In this document: piece by piece, positions 53,128-61,462 of the stretch | How the letters are laid out: each line of letters opens with the position of its first letter | How positions within the stretch are numbered: position 1 is the first letter of the stretch | NCBI GenBank assembly: GCA_023390985.1 | Contig: JAEWBU010000171.1 | Location: forward strand, 1-64,000 | Direction: 5' to 3' | Source of the DNA: Pseudomonadota bacterium | GTDB taxonomy: Bacteria; Pseudomonadota; Gammaproteobacteria; Burkholderiales; Burkholderiaceae_C | Length of the DNA: 64,000 nt | The notes under the pieces: generated by a model | The model's input: only the letters and a program-made list of their open reading frames with translations | Database searches by the model: none | What the model was told of the DNA's origin: nothing | Position numbers and translations under genes: made by a program

Positions 53128-54924
53128 ATGGAACAGATCGAAAGCGCGTCCGGGGACGGCACGCCCGTTCGGATCGCCTGCAGCCGAGTGAGCCGGAAGG
53201 CGAACTACCGCCGCAAGTTCTCTCAGCAAAGCCTCAAGGACCTCGCGGAGGACTTCAAGCGCAACGGCCAGCTGCAGGAGATCCTGATCCGGCCTCTGCA
53301 CGGCACCTTCGAACCGCCTGTGGACGGCATCCTTCAGGCCAACGGCCAGCAGGATTTCGAGTTGGTCGTCGGAGGTCGCCGCATCCTCGCGTGCGAGATC
53401 AACGGCGGGCCCGACGCCTTCATCAACGCGAAGGTTCGGATCATGACCGAGGCCGAGGCCATCGCGGCCATGCTCTCGGAGAACATGAACCGCGAGAACC
53501 CTTCCGTGATCGAGGAAGCCGAGGCCGCCGCCCGCATGCTGGGCGTCTGCAATGGCGACCGCGACGAAGCCGCTGGCCGCCTCGGCTGGGAACGCAAGCT
53601 GTTCGACAAGCGCCTTGCGCTGATGAACGCCACGCAGTCCGTGCGCGACGCCTACATCGAGGGACACCTGGATGTGGGCCACGTCGAGATCCTGGCCGCC
53701 TTCCGCAAGGAGGTGCAGGACAACATCATCGGCAAGCTGCGCCAGACCAACAACTGGCCGACCATCGTGCAGCTCAAGGCGATGGCCGAGCAGGCGCTGT
53801 GCAACCTGGAAGCCGCGATCTTCGATCGCACCGAATGCCAGGGCTGCCAGCACAACTCGGGCTACCAGCAGCAGATGTTCGAGCAGTCGTTCGAAGGCAG
53901 CAAGTGCGCCAACAAGGCCTGCTACGAGTCCAAGACCGAAGGTGAACTGGAAAAGCGCCGTGCTGCGCTGACCAGCGACTACCAGGTGGTGCGCATCGTT
54001 CGCCCGGGCGAGAACCACACCCTGATCCAGCTGCGCGCCGAAGACGACAAGTACGTCCAAGGCGTCGGCCCCGAGCAGGCGCAGGCCTGTCGCACCTGCG
54101 GCGACTTCGGCGCCTGCGTGTCCGCCGTGCCCGACAAGTTGGGCAAGACGTTCAAGGACATCTGCTTCAACAAGACGTGCCATGACGAGAAGGTCAAGGC
54201 CTTCAAGAAGCAGCAGCAGCAGGCCGCGGCCCCCGAGCAGCAGGACACCGGCGGCGACACCAACGCCCGGTCCACGAACGCGAAGTCGAGCAATCGCACT
54301 TCCGCGCCGGCGGCCAAGCAAAGCTCCTCGCAGGCGTCCGCGCCCAAGGCGAGCCCGGCCACGTTGCGCAACGCGATCAAGGAGTACCGCGAGCACATCT
54401 GGCGCAAGGTGTTCCAGCGCGCCGCGCTGAAGCTGACCGTCATGCCCTCGCGGGCGCTCCTGGCCGCGGTGCTGCTGTATCGCTCGTCGTACATCGACGG
54501 TTCGGCCGCAGCGGACGCGATCAACAAGGCTCTGGGAACCGACCTGTCGCGGATCAGCGGCAACCCCACGGAGCGGCTCCTGAGCGAACTGTTGGGATTC
54601 GACCAGCAGAGGCTGGCCACGGTGTTCAACCACCTGGCTGCCAGCATCACGAAGGAGATGCCCATCAACGACGTCGTAGGCCTGCTCAAGGCCCTGGGCG
54701 TCCGGATCGAGGACTACTGGAAGGTGAACGAGACCTTCTTCGACATCCTGACCAAGACCGAGATCGATGCCGTGTGCAAGGAGATCGGTCTGGACAAGGC
54801 TGCCGGCAAGACCTACACGAGCCTGTTCAACGGGCCCAAGAAGGACTTCATGGCGGCCATGCTCAAGGTCGACGGCTTCGCCTACGAAGGCGCGGTCCCG
54901 AAGATGATGCGCTGGGACAGCTGA
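53128..54924 (+). CDS. PRTRC system ParB-family protein
   Basis: 598 residues. The N-terminal roughly 200 residues are a ParB/Spo0J-like core: NYRRKFSQQSLKDLAEDFKR, LQEILIRPLHG, FELVVGGRRILACEI and AAMLSENMNRENPSV. Two cysteine clusters follow, CQGCQHN ... CANKAC and CRTCGDFGAC ... CFNKTC, likely zinc sites. A Gln/Lys/Ser-rich linker about 355-410 leads to a helical C-terminal domain. This layout is that of the ParB of the PRTRC set. It leads operon 1 with E and C, and its start is fixed by the stem-loop ribosome site. Confidence 0.88.
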   Translation: MEQIESASGDGTPVRIACSRVSRKANYRRKFSQQSLKDLAEDFKRNGQLQEILIRPLHGTFEPPVDGILQANGQQDFELVVGGRRILACEINGGPDAFINAKVRIMTEAEAIAAMLSENMNRENPSVIEEAEAAARMLGVCNGDRDEAAGRLGWERKLFDKRLALMNATQSVRDAYIEGHLDVGHVEILAAFRKEVQDNIIGKLRQTNNWPTIVQLKAMAEQALCNLEAAIFDRTECQGCQHNSGYQQQMFEQSFEGSKCANKACYESKTEGELEKRRAALTSDYQVVRIVRPGENHTLIQLRAEDDKYVQGVGPEQAQACRTCGDFGACVSAVPDKLGKTFKDICFNKTCHDEKVKAFKKQQQQAAAPEQQDTGGDTNARSTNAKSSNRTSAPAAKQSSSQASAPKASPATLRNAIKEYREHIWRKVFQRAALKLTVMPSRALLAAVLLYRSSYIDGSAAADAINKALGTDLSRISGNPTERLLSELLGFDQQRLATVFNHLAASITKEMPINDVVGLLKALGVRIEDYWKVNETFFDILTKTEIDAVCKEIGLDKAAGKTYTSLFNGPKKDFMAAMLKVDGFAYEGAVPKMMRWDS

Positions 54925-54999
54925 GCCCGACGCGAACCCCCTGAACCCGCTCGGCACCCCTTCGTGGGTGCCGGGCGTTCACAGAGAGAGAAAACGAGA

Positions 55000-55578
55000 A
55001 TGAAACTGATTCAGTCGCTCAGCGCGCTGCTGGCCCAAGGCGTTCAGATCAAGATGATGCTGCAGGCCAATGGCGATCAGATCCAGCTGGACATCCTGCC
55101 CGCGGGCAAGGAAAACAAGGCGGGCATCAGCCTGCCGCCCAAGTCGGTGACCGGAACGGCCGCCGAACTGGACGCGAACCTTGAGGCGTTCATGGAGAAG
55201 TACGGCCAAGGCGTGGCCAGGATCTCCAGCATCATCGCCGCTTCCGACGCCGACCTGGACCAGGCGGAGAAGGACGCCCAGGAGAAGGCGAAAGTCGCTC
55301 TGGACGAGAAGCGTGCGAAGAACGCAACGAAGCCGACCCCCAAGCCGGGCGCCGGGACCAAGGCGGGCGCCAAGCCTGCTCGCGATCTGGACGCCGGCCT
55401 CTCCGGCTCGGACGAAGACAACGAGGACGGCGAGAACGGCGGCCAAGGTGAGGAACCCCCTGGTGGGGAGACCGGCTCGGCCGGCGGCGCGCCGGTGGTG
55501 ACTGGCGACTCGCAGTCGTCCGGCGCCGCCGAAGGCGGCCAGCCGAACGCGCTGACGTCCGACATGTTCACCGTCTGA
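55000..55578 (+). CDS. PRTRC system protein E
   Basis: 192 residues from the ATG at 55000; the frame also holds an upstream GTG. The core (MKLIQSLSALLAQGVQIKMM, then LDILPAGKENKAGISLPPKS) precedes a helical DADLDQAEKDAQEKAKVALD part and a low-complexity acidic tail. This order after ParB and before C matches the PRTRC set. Function unknown. Confidence 0.75.
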   Translation: MKLIQSLSALLAQGVQIKMMLQANGDQIQLDILPAGKENKAGISLPPKSVTGTAAELDANLEAFMEKYGQGVARISSIIAASDADLDQAEKDAQEKAKVALDEKRAKNATKPTPKPGAGTKAGAKPARDLDAGLSGSDEDNEDGENGGQGEEPPGGETGSAGGAPVVTGDSQSSGAAEGGQPNALTSDMFTV

Positions 55579-55593
55579 CGGGAGGTCACCGAC

Positions 55594-55986
55594 ATGCAAG
55601 TCGTCGACCTGAGCAGGGAGTTCAAGTACAACTCCATCAAGCTGTCCGATCCGAACCCGGCGCTCACGCCGGAAGCGGTGAAGGATTTCTACCAGGCCCT
55701 GCAGTTCCCCGAGTTGAACAACTCGGTGGTCGAGGGTCCGGTCACGAAGGACGGCGTGGCGACGTACACCTTCACCCGCGCGGTGGGGTCCAAAGGCGCC
55801 ACGGCACGCGAGCTGATCGAGCGTACCCTCAACGCCGACCCTGCCACGACGCAGGAAAAGGCGCTGACGTTGATGGCCGCCTGCCAGCCGTTCACCGAAC
55901 AGGCCAGGACGCTCGCGTCTGTGGTCGAAAACCGTTCCGGCAATCCGCTGCCGCTGCCAGCCTCTTCCTTCGGGATGTGGGGCTAG
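55594..55986 (+). CDS. PRTRC system protein C (prokaryotic ubiquitin-like family), extended
   Basis: 130 residues. The N-terminal FKYNSIKLSDPNPALTPEAV, then DFYQALQFPELNNSVVEGPV and YTFTRAVGSKG, is the PRTRC-C core, which other workers place in the prokaryotic ubiquitin-like families. From my knowledge the family is about 65-75 residues, ending near GSKG (65-68 here). This one continues for about 62 more residues and ends in Gly. The extension could be a processed tail or a fused partner. A terminator closes the operon at 56013. Confidence 0.75.
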   Translation: MQVVDLSREFKYNSIKLSDPNPALTPEAVKDFYQALQFPELNNSVVEGPVTKDGVATYTFTRAVGSKGATARELIERTLNADPATTQEKALTLMAACQPFTEQARTLASVVENRSGNPLPLPASSFGMWG

Positions 55987-56012
55987 CAGGGACCGGACAC
56001 ACAAGCCACTTC

Positions 56013-56049
56013 CAGCCCCGTCACCGCCTTGGTGACGGGGCTTTTTTTT
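56013..56049 (+). terminator. Rho-independent terminator after protein C
   Basis: AGCCCCGTCACC, loop GCCTT, GGTGACGGGGCT, then T7. The T-tract ends 2 bases before the box of promoter copy H. Confidence 0.92.
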
Positions 56050-56050
56050 G

Positions 56051-56210
56051 GACCCGCGAGAGTTGACCCCCATCACCTGCGCGCAAACAATCAGGCTGTT
56101 TTCGCATCTTGCGGACTCGCGCGGGGCTCTTCGCCACCGCGCCTTTCTAAAACCCGCGCGGGGCCTAGGTCCCGCGAGGGAGTCCGGGTCCTCGCTCTTA
56201 GGAGAACCCG
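56051..56210 (+). promoter_or_regulatory. Shared promoter/leader module, copy H (PRTRC operon 2)
   Basis: Box GACCCGCGAGAG at 56051, -35 TTGACC (56063-56068), -10 AACAAT (56086-56091), spacer 17. Hairpin CGCGGG/CCCGCG (56157-56162 with 56171-56176) nests in CCC/GGG outer pairs. An earlier GCGCGG-type stem (about 56119-56141) takes the place of hairpin 1. AGGAGAA precedes the ATG at 56211. The CATCAAC linker is absent. Confidence 0.65.
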
Positions 56211-57308
56211 ATGACACACATCCAGGCAGCGGTGACGCAACCGGCTTGGCCGGGCTGTTTCCTGCTTCCCGCATTCGACGAGCAAGTGCCTGTCGCGATT
56301 GGCTCGGAACACGTCCGCGCGCGCATCCTGGCACGGCTCGCCAAGATCTCCGCTGAAGAGGGCGTGCCGCTGCCGGCGGGCGCGGACTTCAGCTCCGTCG
56401 AGAAGGTCGTAGCCGCGCAGTGGCAGCAGCATGTAGATGCCGCCTTCGGCGACCGGCCGATGGTTTCGGGCAAGCCAACTGTCGTTGTTCGCGACGACTG
56501 CATCGGCTTCCGCATCGACGCTCTGTCGAATCTCAACGTTTTCCAGCTCAAGCCCGTCATCACGGCGCTGGAGAAGAGCTGCAGCGGCCTCGGCTGGTTC
56601 GTGCTGTCGGTGCTGGACACCTGCCGGAGCCACGGGCACGAGTTCTACGACATGTGCCTTGCTGCCTGGGTGCTGGATCCGCACCACGGCGAGCTAGACA
56701 GCTTCACCGATGAAGCCTACGTCCGCTTCCTGATCAACCACGAGGGGCTAGACCTCTCGGAGGATGACATCACGCCCGAGGTGATCGAGCAGATCAAGCC
56801 GGACCACATGTTCTGGCCGAGCGATGTGCTGGAAACCGTTGACGGTCATGCGCACTTGCTCGGCCGGGGCCGCGCCCCGAAGCCGCTGAGTGCTCGTGGT
56901 GCAACGAAGTGGCTCGCCGATCATGCGCGAGATCCCTTCGCACCCGTCGTGCAGCTGGCAACGAAGCTCAAGGCGGAGTTCACGGCCGACAAGGACCGGG
57001 CGTTCGTCTGGAGTCGATCACTTACCGACCAAGACGAGGACGTTCAGCCGATCGGGGCCGCGGCATTCCTCGCATGGGATGACCCGGGCCTGCTACTCGA
57101 GCTGGTCCAGCACCACGAAGAGTACGCCTACAACGGCGGCGGCGGCGCGGAGGAATACGCCCGAAGCCTGGTGGTTGGCATTGACCTGGAAGACGACGCG
57201 GACCTGCGCAAGTTGGTGCGGGACGCGAAGCGCTATTTCAAACGATGGGGGCTGATCAATCAGCTCCTGACTCACTTTCCGACGTGGGAAGGGAACGACG
57301 AGACATGA
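56211..57308 (+). CDS. PRTRC system protein F
   Basis: 365 residues, MTHIQAAVTQPAWPGCFLLP onward. Hallmark region RIDALSNLNVFQLKPVITAL, then GLGWFVLSVLDTCRSHGHEF and YDMCLAAWVLDPHHGELDSF. The C-terminus ends in VGIDLEDDADLRKLVRDAKR, then YFKRWGLINQLLTHFPTWE. This order before B-A-ThiF matches PRTRC F. Start of operon 2. Overlaps B by 4 bases. Biochemical role unknown. Confidence 0.82.
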   Translation: MTHIQAAVTQPAWPGCFLLPAFDEQVPVAIGSEHVRARILARLAKISAEEGVPLPAGADFSSVEKVVAAQWQQHVDAAFGDRPMVSGKPTVVVRDDCIGFRIDALSNLNVFQLKPVITALEKSCSGLGWFVLSVLDTCRSHGHEFYDMCLAAWVLDPHHGELDSFTDEAYVRFLINHEGLDLSEDDITPEVIEQIKPDHMFWPSDVLETVDGHAHLLGRGRAPKPLSARGATKWLADHARDPFAPVVQLATKLKAEFTADKDRAFVWSRSLTDQDEDVQPIGAAAFLAWDDPGLLLELVQHHEEYAYNGGGGAEEYARSLVVGIDLEDDADLRKLVRDAKRYFKRWGLINQLLTHFPTWEGNDET

Positions 57309-58075
57309 ATGTCGACATCGACAACCATGGCGACAGCTACAAGCTGTCCGCCGCGGTGCTGGTCTACACGAATCAGCATCGACATCACGCAATCGCCACC
57401 AAGCACATGGTGGAAGTGGACAACGACAGTCCCCGCATCCGGCCCGGCTCGCCCTTCAGCGTGGCCGACTACAAGGTGCTGACGAGGGCACTCGCGCCGC
57501 ACGAGCAGAGGATGGTCTGGCAGGACCCGAGGCTGCTCGCCTCGGGCCAAGGACGCATGCTGTGGTGGACGCCGCCGCAGAAGCGCCCCTTGTTCTTCCA
57601 GAAGAGCAAGTACAACGCCGACACGTTCGACGGCAAGGGCGTCTGCCCGTGCCCCGGGCTTGTCTGGATGGCAGAGACGGGTCAGCAAGCTGCCCTGTAC
57701 GTGTACGCCGTCTCCGGCAAAGAGAAGCCGTCCAAGGCGACGAGCCTGTTCCAGGCACCGTTCTTCAACGTGTGGTCGCAAGGCAAGGTCTGTGTCGGCA
57801 ATGCGGCTCTCCCTCAGGAGGACGCCCGATCAGACCCCGACGCGTGGGAGCGCATGTTCTTCGGCTCCCGGTTCACCCACCCGAACTTCACCGAAGCCGA
57901 CCGCCTGACCAAGGGCGTGAAGCCGACGGAGTTCTGGAGGGGGCAACTGGCAAGGCCCAGCAAAGCGTTCCCCGAACGCGTGCTGGTCTCGCTTGACCTA
58001 ACAGTGGGCGATCTCTGCGAGATCGACTTCGATAACAAGCTGGGGGAGATCCCCCGAGCACAAGGAGAGTTCTGA
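57305..58075 (+). CDS. PRTRC system protein B (E2-like)
   Basis: 256 residues. The segment FQAPFFNVWSQGKVCVGNAA (about 149-168) looks like the active-site region of ubiquitin-conjugating enzymes (proline/asparagine element, then G-x-V-C-h), with Cys163 as candidate catalytic residue. An upstream PCPGLVWMAETGQQAALYVY is consistent with the E2 beta sheet. PRTRC B has been grouped with prokaryotic E2-like families. A conjugating role is inference. Overlaps both neighbours. Confidence 0.8.
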   Translation: MNVDIDNHGDSYKLSAAVLVYTNQHRHHAIATKHMVEVDNDSPRIRPGSPFSVADYKVLTRALAPHEQRMVWQDPRLLASGQGRMLWWTPPQKRPLFFQKSKYNADTFDGKGVCPCPGLVWMAETGQQAALYVYAVSGKEKPSKATSLFQAPFFNVWSQGKVCVGNAALPQEDARSDPDAWERMFFGSRFTHPNFTEADRLTKGVKPTEFWRGQLARPSKAFPERVLVSLDLTVGDLCEIDFDNKLGEIPRAQGEF

Positions 58076-58695
58076 TGTCCACGATGGACGAAGCAATCCT
58101 GACGACGTTCCCCTCGGTGGCGGTGCCGCCCAGCGGGAATCTTCCGCCGGCGTTGGCCGGCGGCATTCGCTACCTGGTCGCCAGAAGCGGCCTCTGGCAG
58201 GAGATCAGCCTTCCCTGGATTCGGGTAGTGCGGCCGTTCACCGGCCCGGGCGAAAGCCCGCTGCCCTATGGCGAGCTGCAGCCGGTCATCGACCTGCGCT
58301 GCGGCCCGCTGCCCATGGGGCTTGTGCGCGAGTTCATCGCTGGCGCGCGCGAAGCGGCTCCCCTGGAGTGCGCCGCGGCGCTGGTGTGGTCGGACGAAAG
58401 CAGCTGGCGGCTGGCGTGGCGAGAAGCCAAGTCGGCAGGAAGCGGTCACATCGACTACAACGAGGTGACGCTGGCGGACGGGGAGCACCTGGTCGTGGAC
58501 ATGCACAGCCATGGCCACTACGAAGCGTACTTCTCGCTCGAGGACAACGAGGACGATCGCGGAAGCATGAAGTTCAGCCTGGTGGTTGGCAGCTTCAACG
58601 GAGACGCGCCCACATCTGCGATGCGCCTGTGCATGCTCGGCCTCGTCCGAAATGCAGTGGCGGACCGCGACGGAAAGGTGGAGGTGAGCGCATGA
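58075..58695 (+). CDS. PRTRC system protein A (JAMM/JAB peptidase-like)
   Basis: 206 residues. The JAMM signature DMHSHGHYEAYFSLEDNEDD has His144 and His146 plus Ser154-x-x-Asp157, the zinc-binding set of deubiquitinase-like MPN+ domains; Glu98 or Glu130 may be the catalytic acid. Such enzymes cleave after ubiquitin-like tails. Its partner would be protein C. Overlaps B by one base and ThiF by 4. Confidence 0.85.
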   Translation: MSTMDEAILTTFPSVAVPPSGNLPPALAGGIRYLVARSGLWQEISLPWIRVVRPFTGPGESPLPYGELQPVIDLRCGPLPMGLVREFIAGAREAAPLECAAALVWSDESSWRLAWREAKSAGSGHIDYNEVTLADGEHLVVDMHSHGHYEAYFSLEDNEDDRGSMKFSLVVGSFNGDAPTSAMRLCMLGLVRNAVADRDGKVEVSA

Positions 58696-59576
58696 GCGCG
58701 CAGCTGCATCGGATACCGGCGGAGCTCGTCGTCAAGCAGGTCAACGTACTGCTCGTCGGAGCAGGCGGCACCGGCAGTCGCATCCTGGAGCGCCTTGTGT
58801 GTCTGCACAAGGCGCTGCTGGCCCTCGGCCACCCGGCGGGACTCGCGGTGACGGTGATCGACCCGGACAAGGTGTCCCCCTCCAACATCGGGCGGCAGCT
58901 GTTCTATCCGGGCGACGTGGGCCACTACAAGGCCGACGTCCTGGTGAACAGGGCGAACATGCAACTGGGCAACACCCGCTGGGAAAGTCAGCCGCACAAG
59001 CTGGGCACAGCATCGTCGGGACTGGACGGCTTCAGTCTCGTGATCGGTGCGGTGGACAACCGCTCGGCACGACTGGCAATCCTGCGGTGCCTGGAGAACT
59101 GCGCCGGCGGCGTCCGCTACTGGCTGGACTGCGGCAACCGCGCTGAGGACGGCCAGGTCGTGCTCGGTCAGGTGGTTTCGCGCAAGCGAGCGACCGAGGA
59201 CAAGCTGCGCCTGCCCCACGTTGGCGAGTTGTACCCGGAGCTGGTCGACCCGGCGGCCGAGGACCCCGACGATGGGCCGTCGTGCTCGCTGGCCGAAGCG
59301 CTGGAGAAGCAGTCGCTGTTCATCAACCCGGCCGTGGCGGACTTCGCCATGGTGCTGCTCTGGAACCTCTTCACCAAGGGCCAGATCGACACCCACGGCG
59401 CCTTCATCAACTTGCAGCGGATGGTTGTATCGCCGCTGAAGGTGGATCCGGAGGTCTGGGCGCGCTTCGGCGTGATCCGTGACGGCCGCCGGCGCAAGCT
59501 CGTGCGACCTTCGGTGATCGCGAAGCATGCGCTCAAGAACGCTGCCAACGACAGCAAGAAGACGATCGCCGCGTAA
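58692..59576 (+). CDS. PRTRC system ThiF (E1-like) protein
   Basis: 294 residues. E1/ThiF adenylation features: GAGGTGS (23-29), Asp57 in VTVIDPDKVSPSNIGRQLFY with Asn65, Arg68 and Gln69, Lys80, and GAVDNRSAR (119-127). Candidate catalytic cysteines are Cys147 (WLDCGN) and Cys198 (GPSCSLAEAL). It would activate a ubiquitin-like C-terminus by adenylation, presumably of protein C. Last gene of operon 2, followed by a strong terminator. Confidence 0.85.
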   Translation: MSAQLHRIPAELVVKQVNVLLVGAGGTGSRILERLVCLHKALLALGHPAGLAVTVIDPDKVSPSNIGRQLFYPGDVGHYKADVLVNRANMQLGNTRWESQPHKLGTASSGLDGFSLVIGAVDNRSARLAILRCLENCAGGVRYWLDCGNRAEDGQVVLGQVVSRKRATEDKLRLPHVGELYPELVDPAAEDPDDGPSCSLAEALEKQSLFINPAVADFAMVLLWNLFTKGQIDTHGAFINLQRMVVSPLKVDPEVWARFGVIRDGRRRKLVRPSVIAKHALKNAANDSKKTIAA

Positions 59577-59588
59577 GCGGCACCCTGA

Positions 59589-59628
59589 GAGGGCCTGGTG
59601 CGAAAGCGCCGGGCCCTTTTCTTTTTGG
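59589..59628 (+). terminator. Rho-independent terminator after ThiF
   Basis: AGGGCCTGGTGC, loop GAAA, GCGCCGGGCCCT, then TTTCTTTTT. It also faces the converging helicase gene. Confidence 0.88.
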
Positions 59629-61407
59629 TCAACCGGAAGCGCTAACGGACGCCAACAGTTCTTTCCAGTTGGCCCTGACCTGCAGGTCGGCTTCCGCGAT
59701 GTTCGTGTGCGCCGTGGAGCTGACCCAGAGGACGGCGCAGTTCTTCGCACGCGTCATGGCAACGTACATCAGGCGTCGCTCGGCCTCCGGGTGCAGGAGC
59801 GTCGAACCGTCCTCGACCTTGTTGGCGTCGATGATGTGCACGGTTTCAAACTCCAGGCCCTTGGCTCCGTGCATGGTCATGAGGGTGATCTTCGCCGCCT
59901 CGTCGCGCTGCTTGCGCTGGACGGTCTGGAGCCTGGCGGACAGCGTGCCTTTGAGGCGGTTGGCCAGGATCTCGGAACACAGGGACAGCAGGTACTTGTG
60001 GTGATCGTTGCGCGTCCAGCTGCCGTAGACCTGGGCGACTTCCAGGACCACCTCTCGAACCGACCCGCCGGCGTGAGAGCCACCGGCGCGCAGCTGGCGG
60101 CGCCAGTAGCTCAAGTCCTTCGCGATTGCCTGAAGCGTTGACTTGTCCGCGGCGGTGGCCGAGCCGAGGTCGGGGACCGTGCCGTCCAGGAAGGACGCCA
60201 CGTTGCCGCGGTGAACATCCAGCAGCTCATGCCGAGTGCTGGGGTCGATGTTTCGCAGCTGCAGCACCGACAGCATGCCCGCGGGGGAGCCATCGAGCAG
60301 AGTTTGCAGGAGACCCAAATAGCCCGCGATCGCGGATTGCTCCCAGATCGACTTCCCCAGGCGGGTGTAGCTGATGCCGCGGCCGCGCAGGACGATTTCC
60401 AATGCGTCGAGCGAGCGATTCGTGCGCGCGAGGACTGCCGCGTTGGTGTGCTTCTCCGGCAGGGCCTCCATCAGGTCCCCCACCATTTCGTTCTGCTTGG
60501 CGCCGGCCATGAAGGCTGCCATGCAGCCGCCGCTTGCCCGCTTGGCCACCAGGTGCTTGACCAGCCGTTTTTGGTTCCTAGAAATCAGGGTCACCGCCGG
60601 CGTCAGCACCTCAGAGCGGCAGCGGAAGTTGTCGCCCAGTTCGATGCGGCGCGCCTGGAATGTGTCGAGGAACGACTTCATGCCCTCGTAGCCCAAGGCG
60701 TTGCGCCACTCGTAAATGCTCTGGTCGTCGTCCCCTACGATCGTCACGCGGCAGCCCGCGCGCGCGTGGGCGAAGATCCACATGCGCTGCAGGCCGTCCG
60801 TGTCCTGGCCCTCGTCCACCAGCATGTCGGTGTAGGGCAGAGGGGCCAAGCTGCCGTCCGTGGCGCGCAGGGCCACATCCCGCATGACGGTGTACAGGTC
60901 GATGTTCCCGGTAGCTGCAACGAGCTTGCGGTAGTGGGCGACGACGCGGTGGGTCAGTGAGCTCACGTCCACGCTGTCCGGGTCGGCGGCGTACATCACC
61001 TGCTCGAACCCCTTCTGGACGTCCGCCCAATCGTCCTTGTCCACGTTGCAGGCGAACGCGGCATCTCGATACAGGAAGTCCTGGGCCTGGGGTCCGAGCA
61101 GCTTCTTGGTGAGGCCGTCTCGCTTGAGGTGTCGCAGCGCGATGCTGTGGAACGTGCCGATCAGCACCCGGCTCTCGTCGGGGGCGCGGAGATTCGCTGC
61201 GGACAGTGCCGTCAGGAGGCGCTTGCGCATCTCCTCGGCGGCCTCCTTCGTAAAGGTGACCATCACCAGGGACCGGTCGGGATCGCGAAGGATGCGCCGT
61301 GCTTTGGCGATGGAGGTGGAAGTCTTGCCAGACCCAGGTCCGGCCACGATCAACAGGTGTCCGTCGTGGTTGACGGCCTCGAGCTGGGGCGTGGTGAGTT
61401 TGGACAT
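59629..61407 (-). CDS. UvrD/Rep-family superfamily 1 helicase
   Basis: 592 residues. Motif I is IVAGPGSGKTSTSIA (23-29 core), motif Ia VMVTFTKEAAEEMRK, motif II LVDEGQDTDGLQ, motif III VGDDDQSIYEWRNA, motif V TLMTMHGAKGLEFETVHI and motif VI RRLMYVAMTRAKNC. A full set makes it an active 3'-5' translocase. Shorter than UvrD itself, typical of plasmid-borne UvrD-like helicases. Convergent with PRTRC operon 2. Confidence 0.9.
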   Translation of the reverse strand: MSKLTTPQLEAVNHDGHLLIVAGPGSGKTSTSIAKARRILRDPDRSLVMVTFTKEAAEEMRKRLLTALSAANLRAPDESRVLIGTFHSIALRHLKRDGLTKKLLGPQAQDFLYRDAAFACNVDKDDWADVQKGFEQVMYAADPDSVDVSSLTHRVVAHYRKLVAATGNIDLYTVMRDVALRATDGSLAPLPYTDMLVDEGQDTDGLQRMWIFAHARAGCRVTIVGDDDQSIYEWRNALGYEGMKSFLDTFQARRIELGDNFRCRSEVLTPAVTLISRNQKRLVKHLVAKRASGGCMAAFMAGAKQNEMVGDLMEALPEKHTNAAVLARTNRSLDALEIVLRGRGISYTRLGKSIWEQSAIAGYLGLLQTLLDGSPAGMLSVLQLRNIDPSTRHELLDVHRGNVASFLDGTVPDLGSATAADKSTLQAIAKDLSYWRRQLRAGGSHAGGSVREVVLEVAQVYGSWTRNDHHKYLLSLCSEILANRLKGTLSARLQTVQRKQRDEAAKITLMTMHGAKGLEFETVHIIDANKVEDGSTLLHPEAERRLMYVAMTRAKNCAVLWVSSTAHTNIAEADLQVRANWKELLASVSASG

Positions 61408-61425
61408 AGGCTAGGAAAAAAATGA

Positions 61426-61448
61426 AGCCGCCCGGGGGCGGCTTTCAA
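61426..61448 (-). terminator. Terminator between the 61463 gene and the helicase gene
   Basis: On the minus strand AAGCCGCC, CCC, GGGCGGCTT, then CATTTTTTT. It should separate the upstream gene from the helicase, giving the helicase its own promoter. Confidence 0.7.
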
Positions 61449-61462
61449 GCTGCTACTGCAGA

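Noticed and set aside
54930..54999. Leader-type hairpin before protein E
   Set aside because: CGGCACCC/GGGTGCCG is a good hairpin, but there is no box, no CATCAAC and no CCACG loop; it lies within the operon and may only space the genes.
53014..56334. Long minus-strand frames opposite the PRTRC genes (53014-54957 and 54979-56334)
   Set aside because: Antisense of well-recognised PRTRC genes; no domains and unusual composition.
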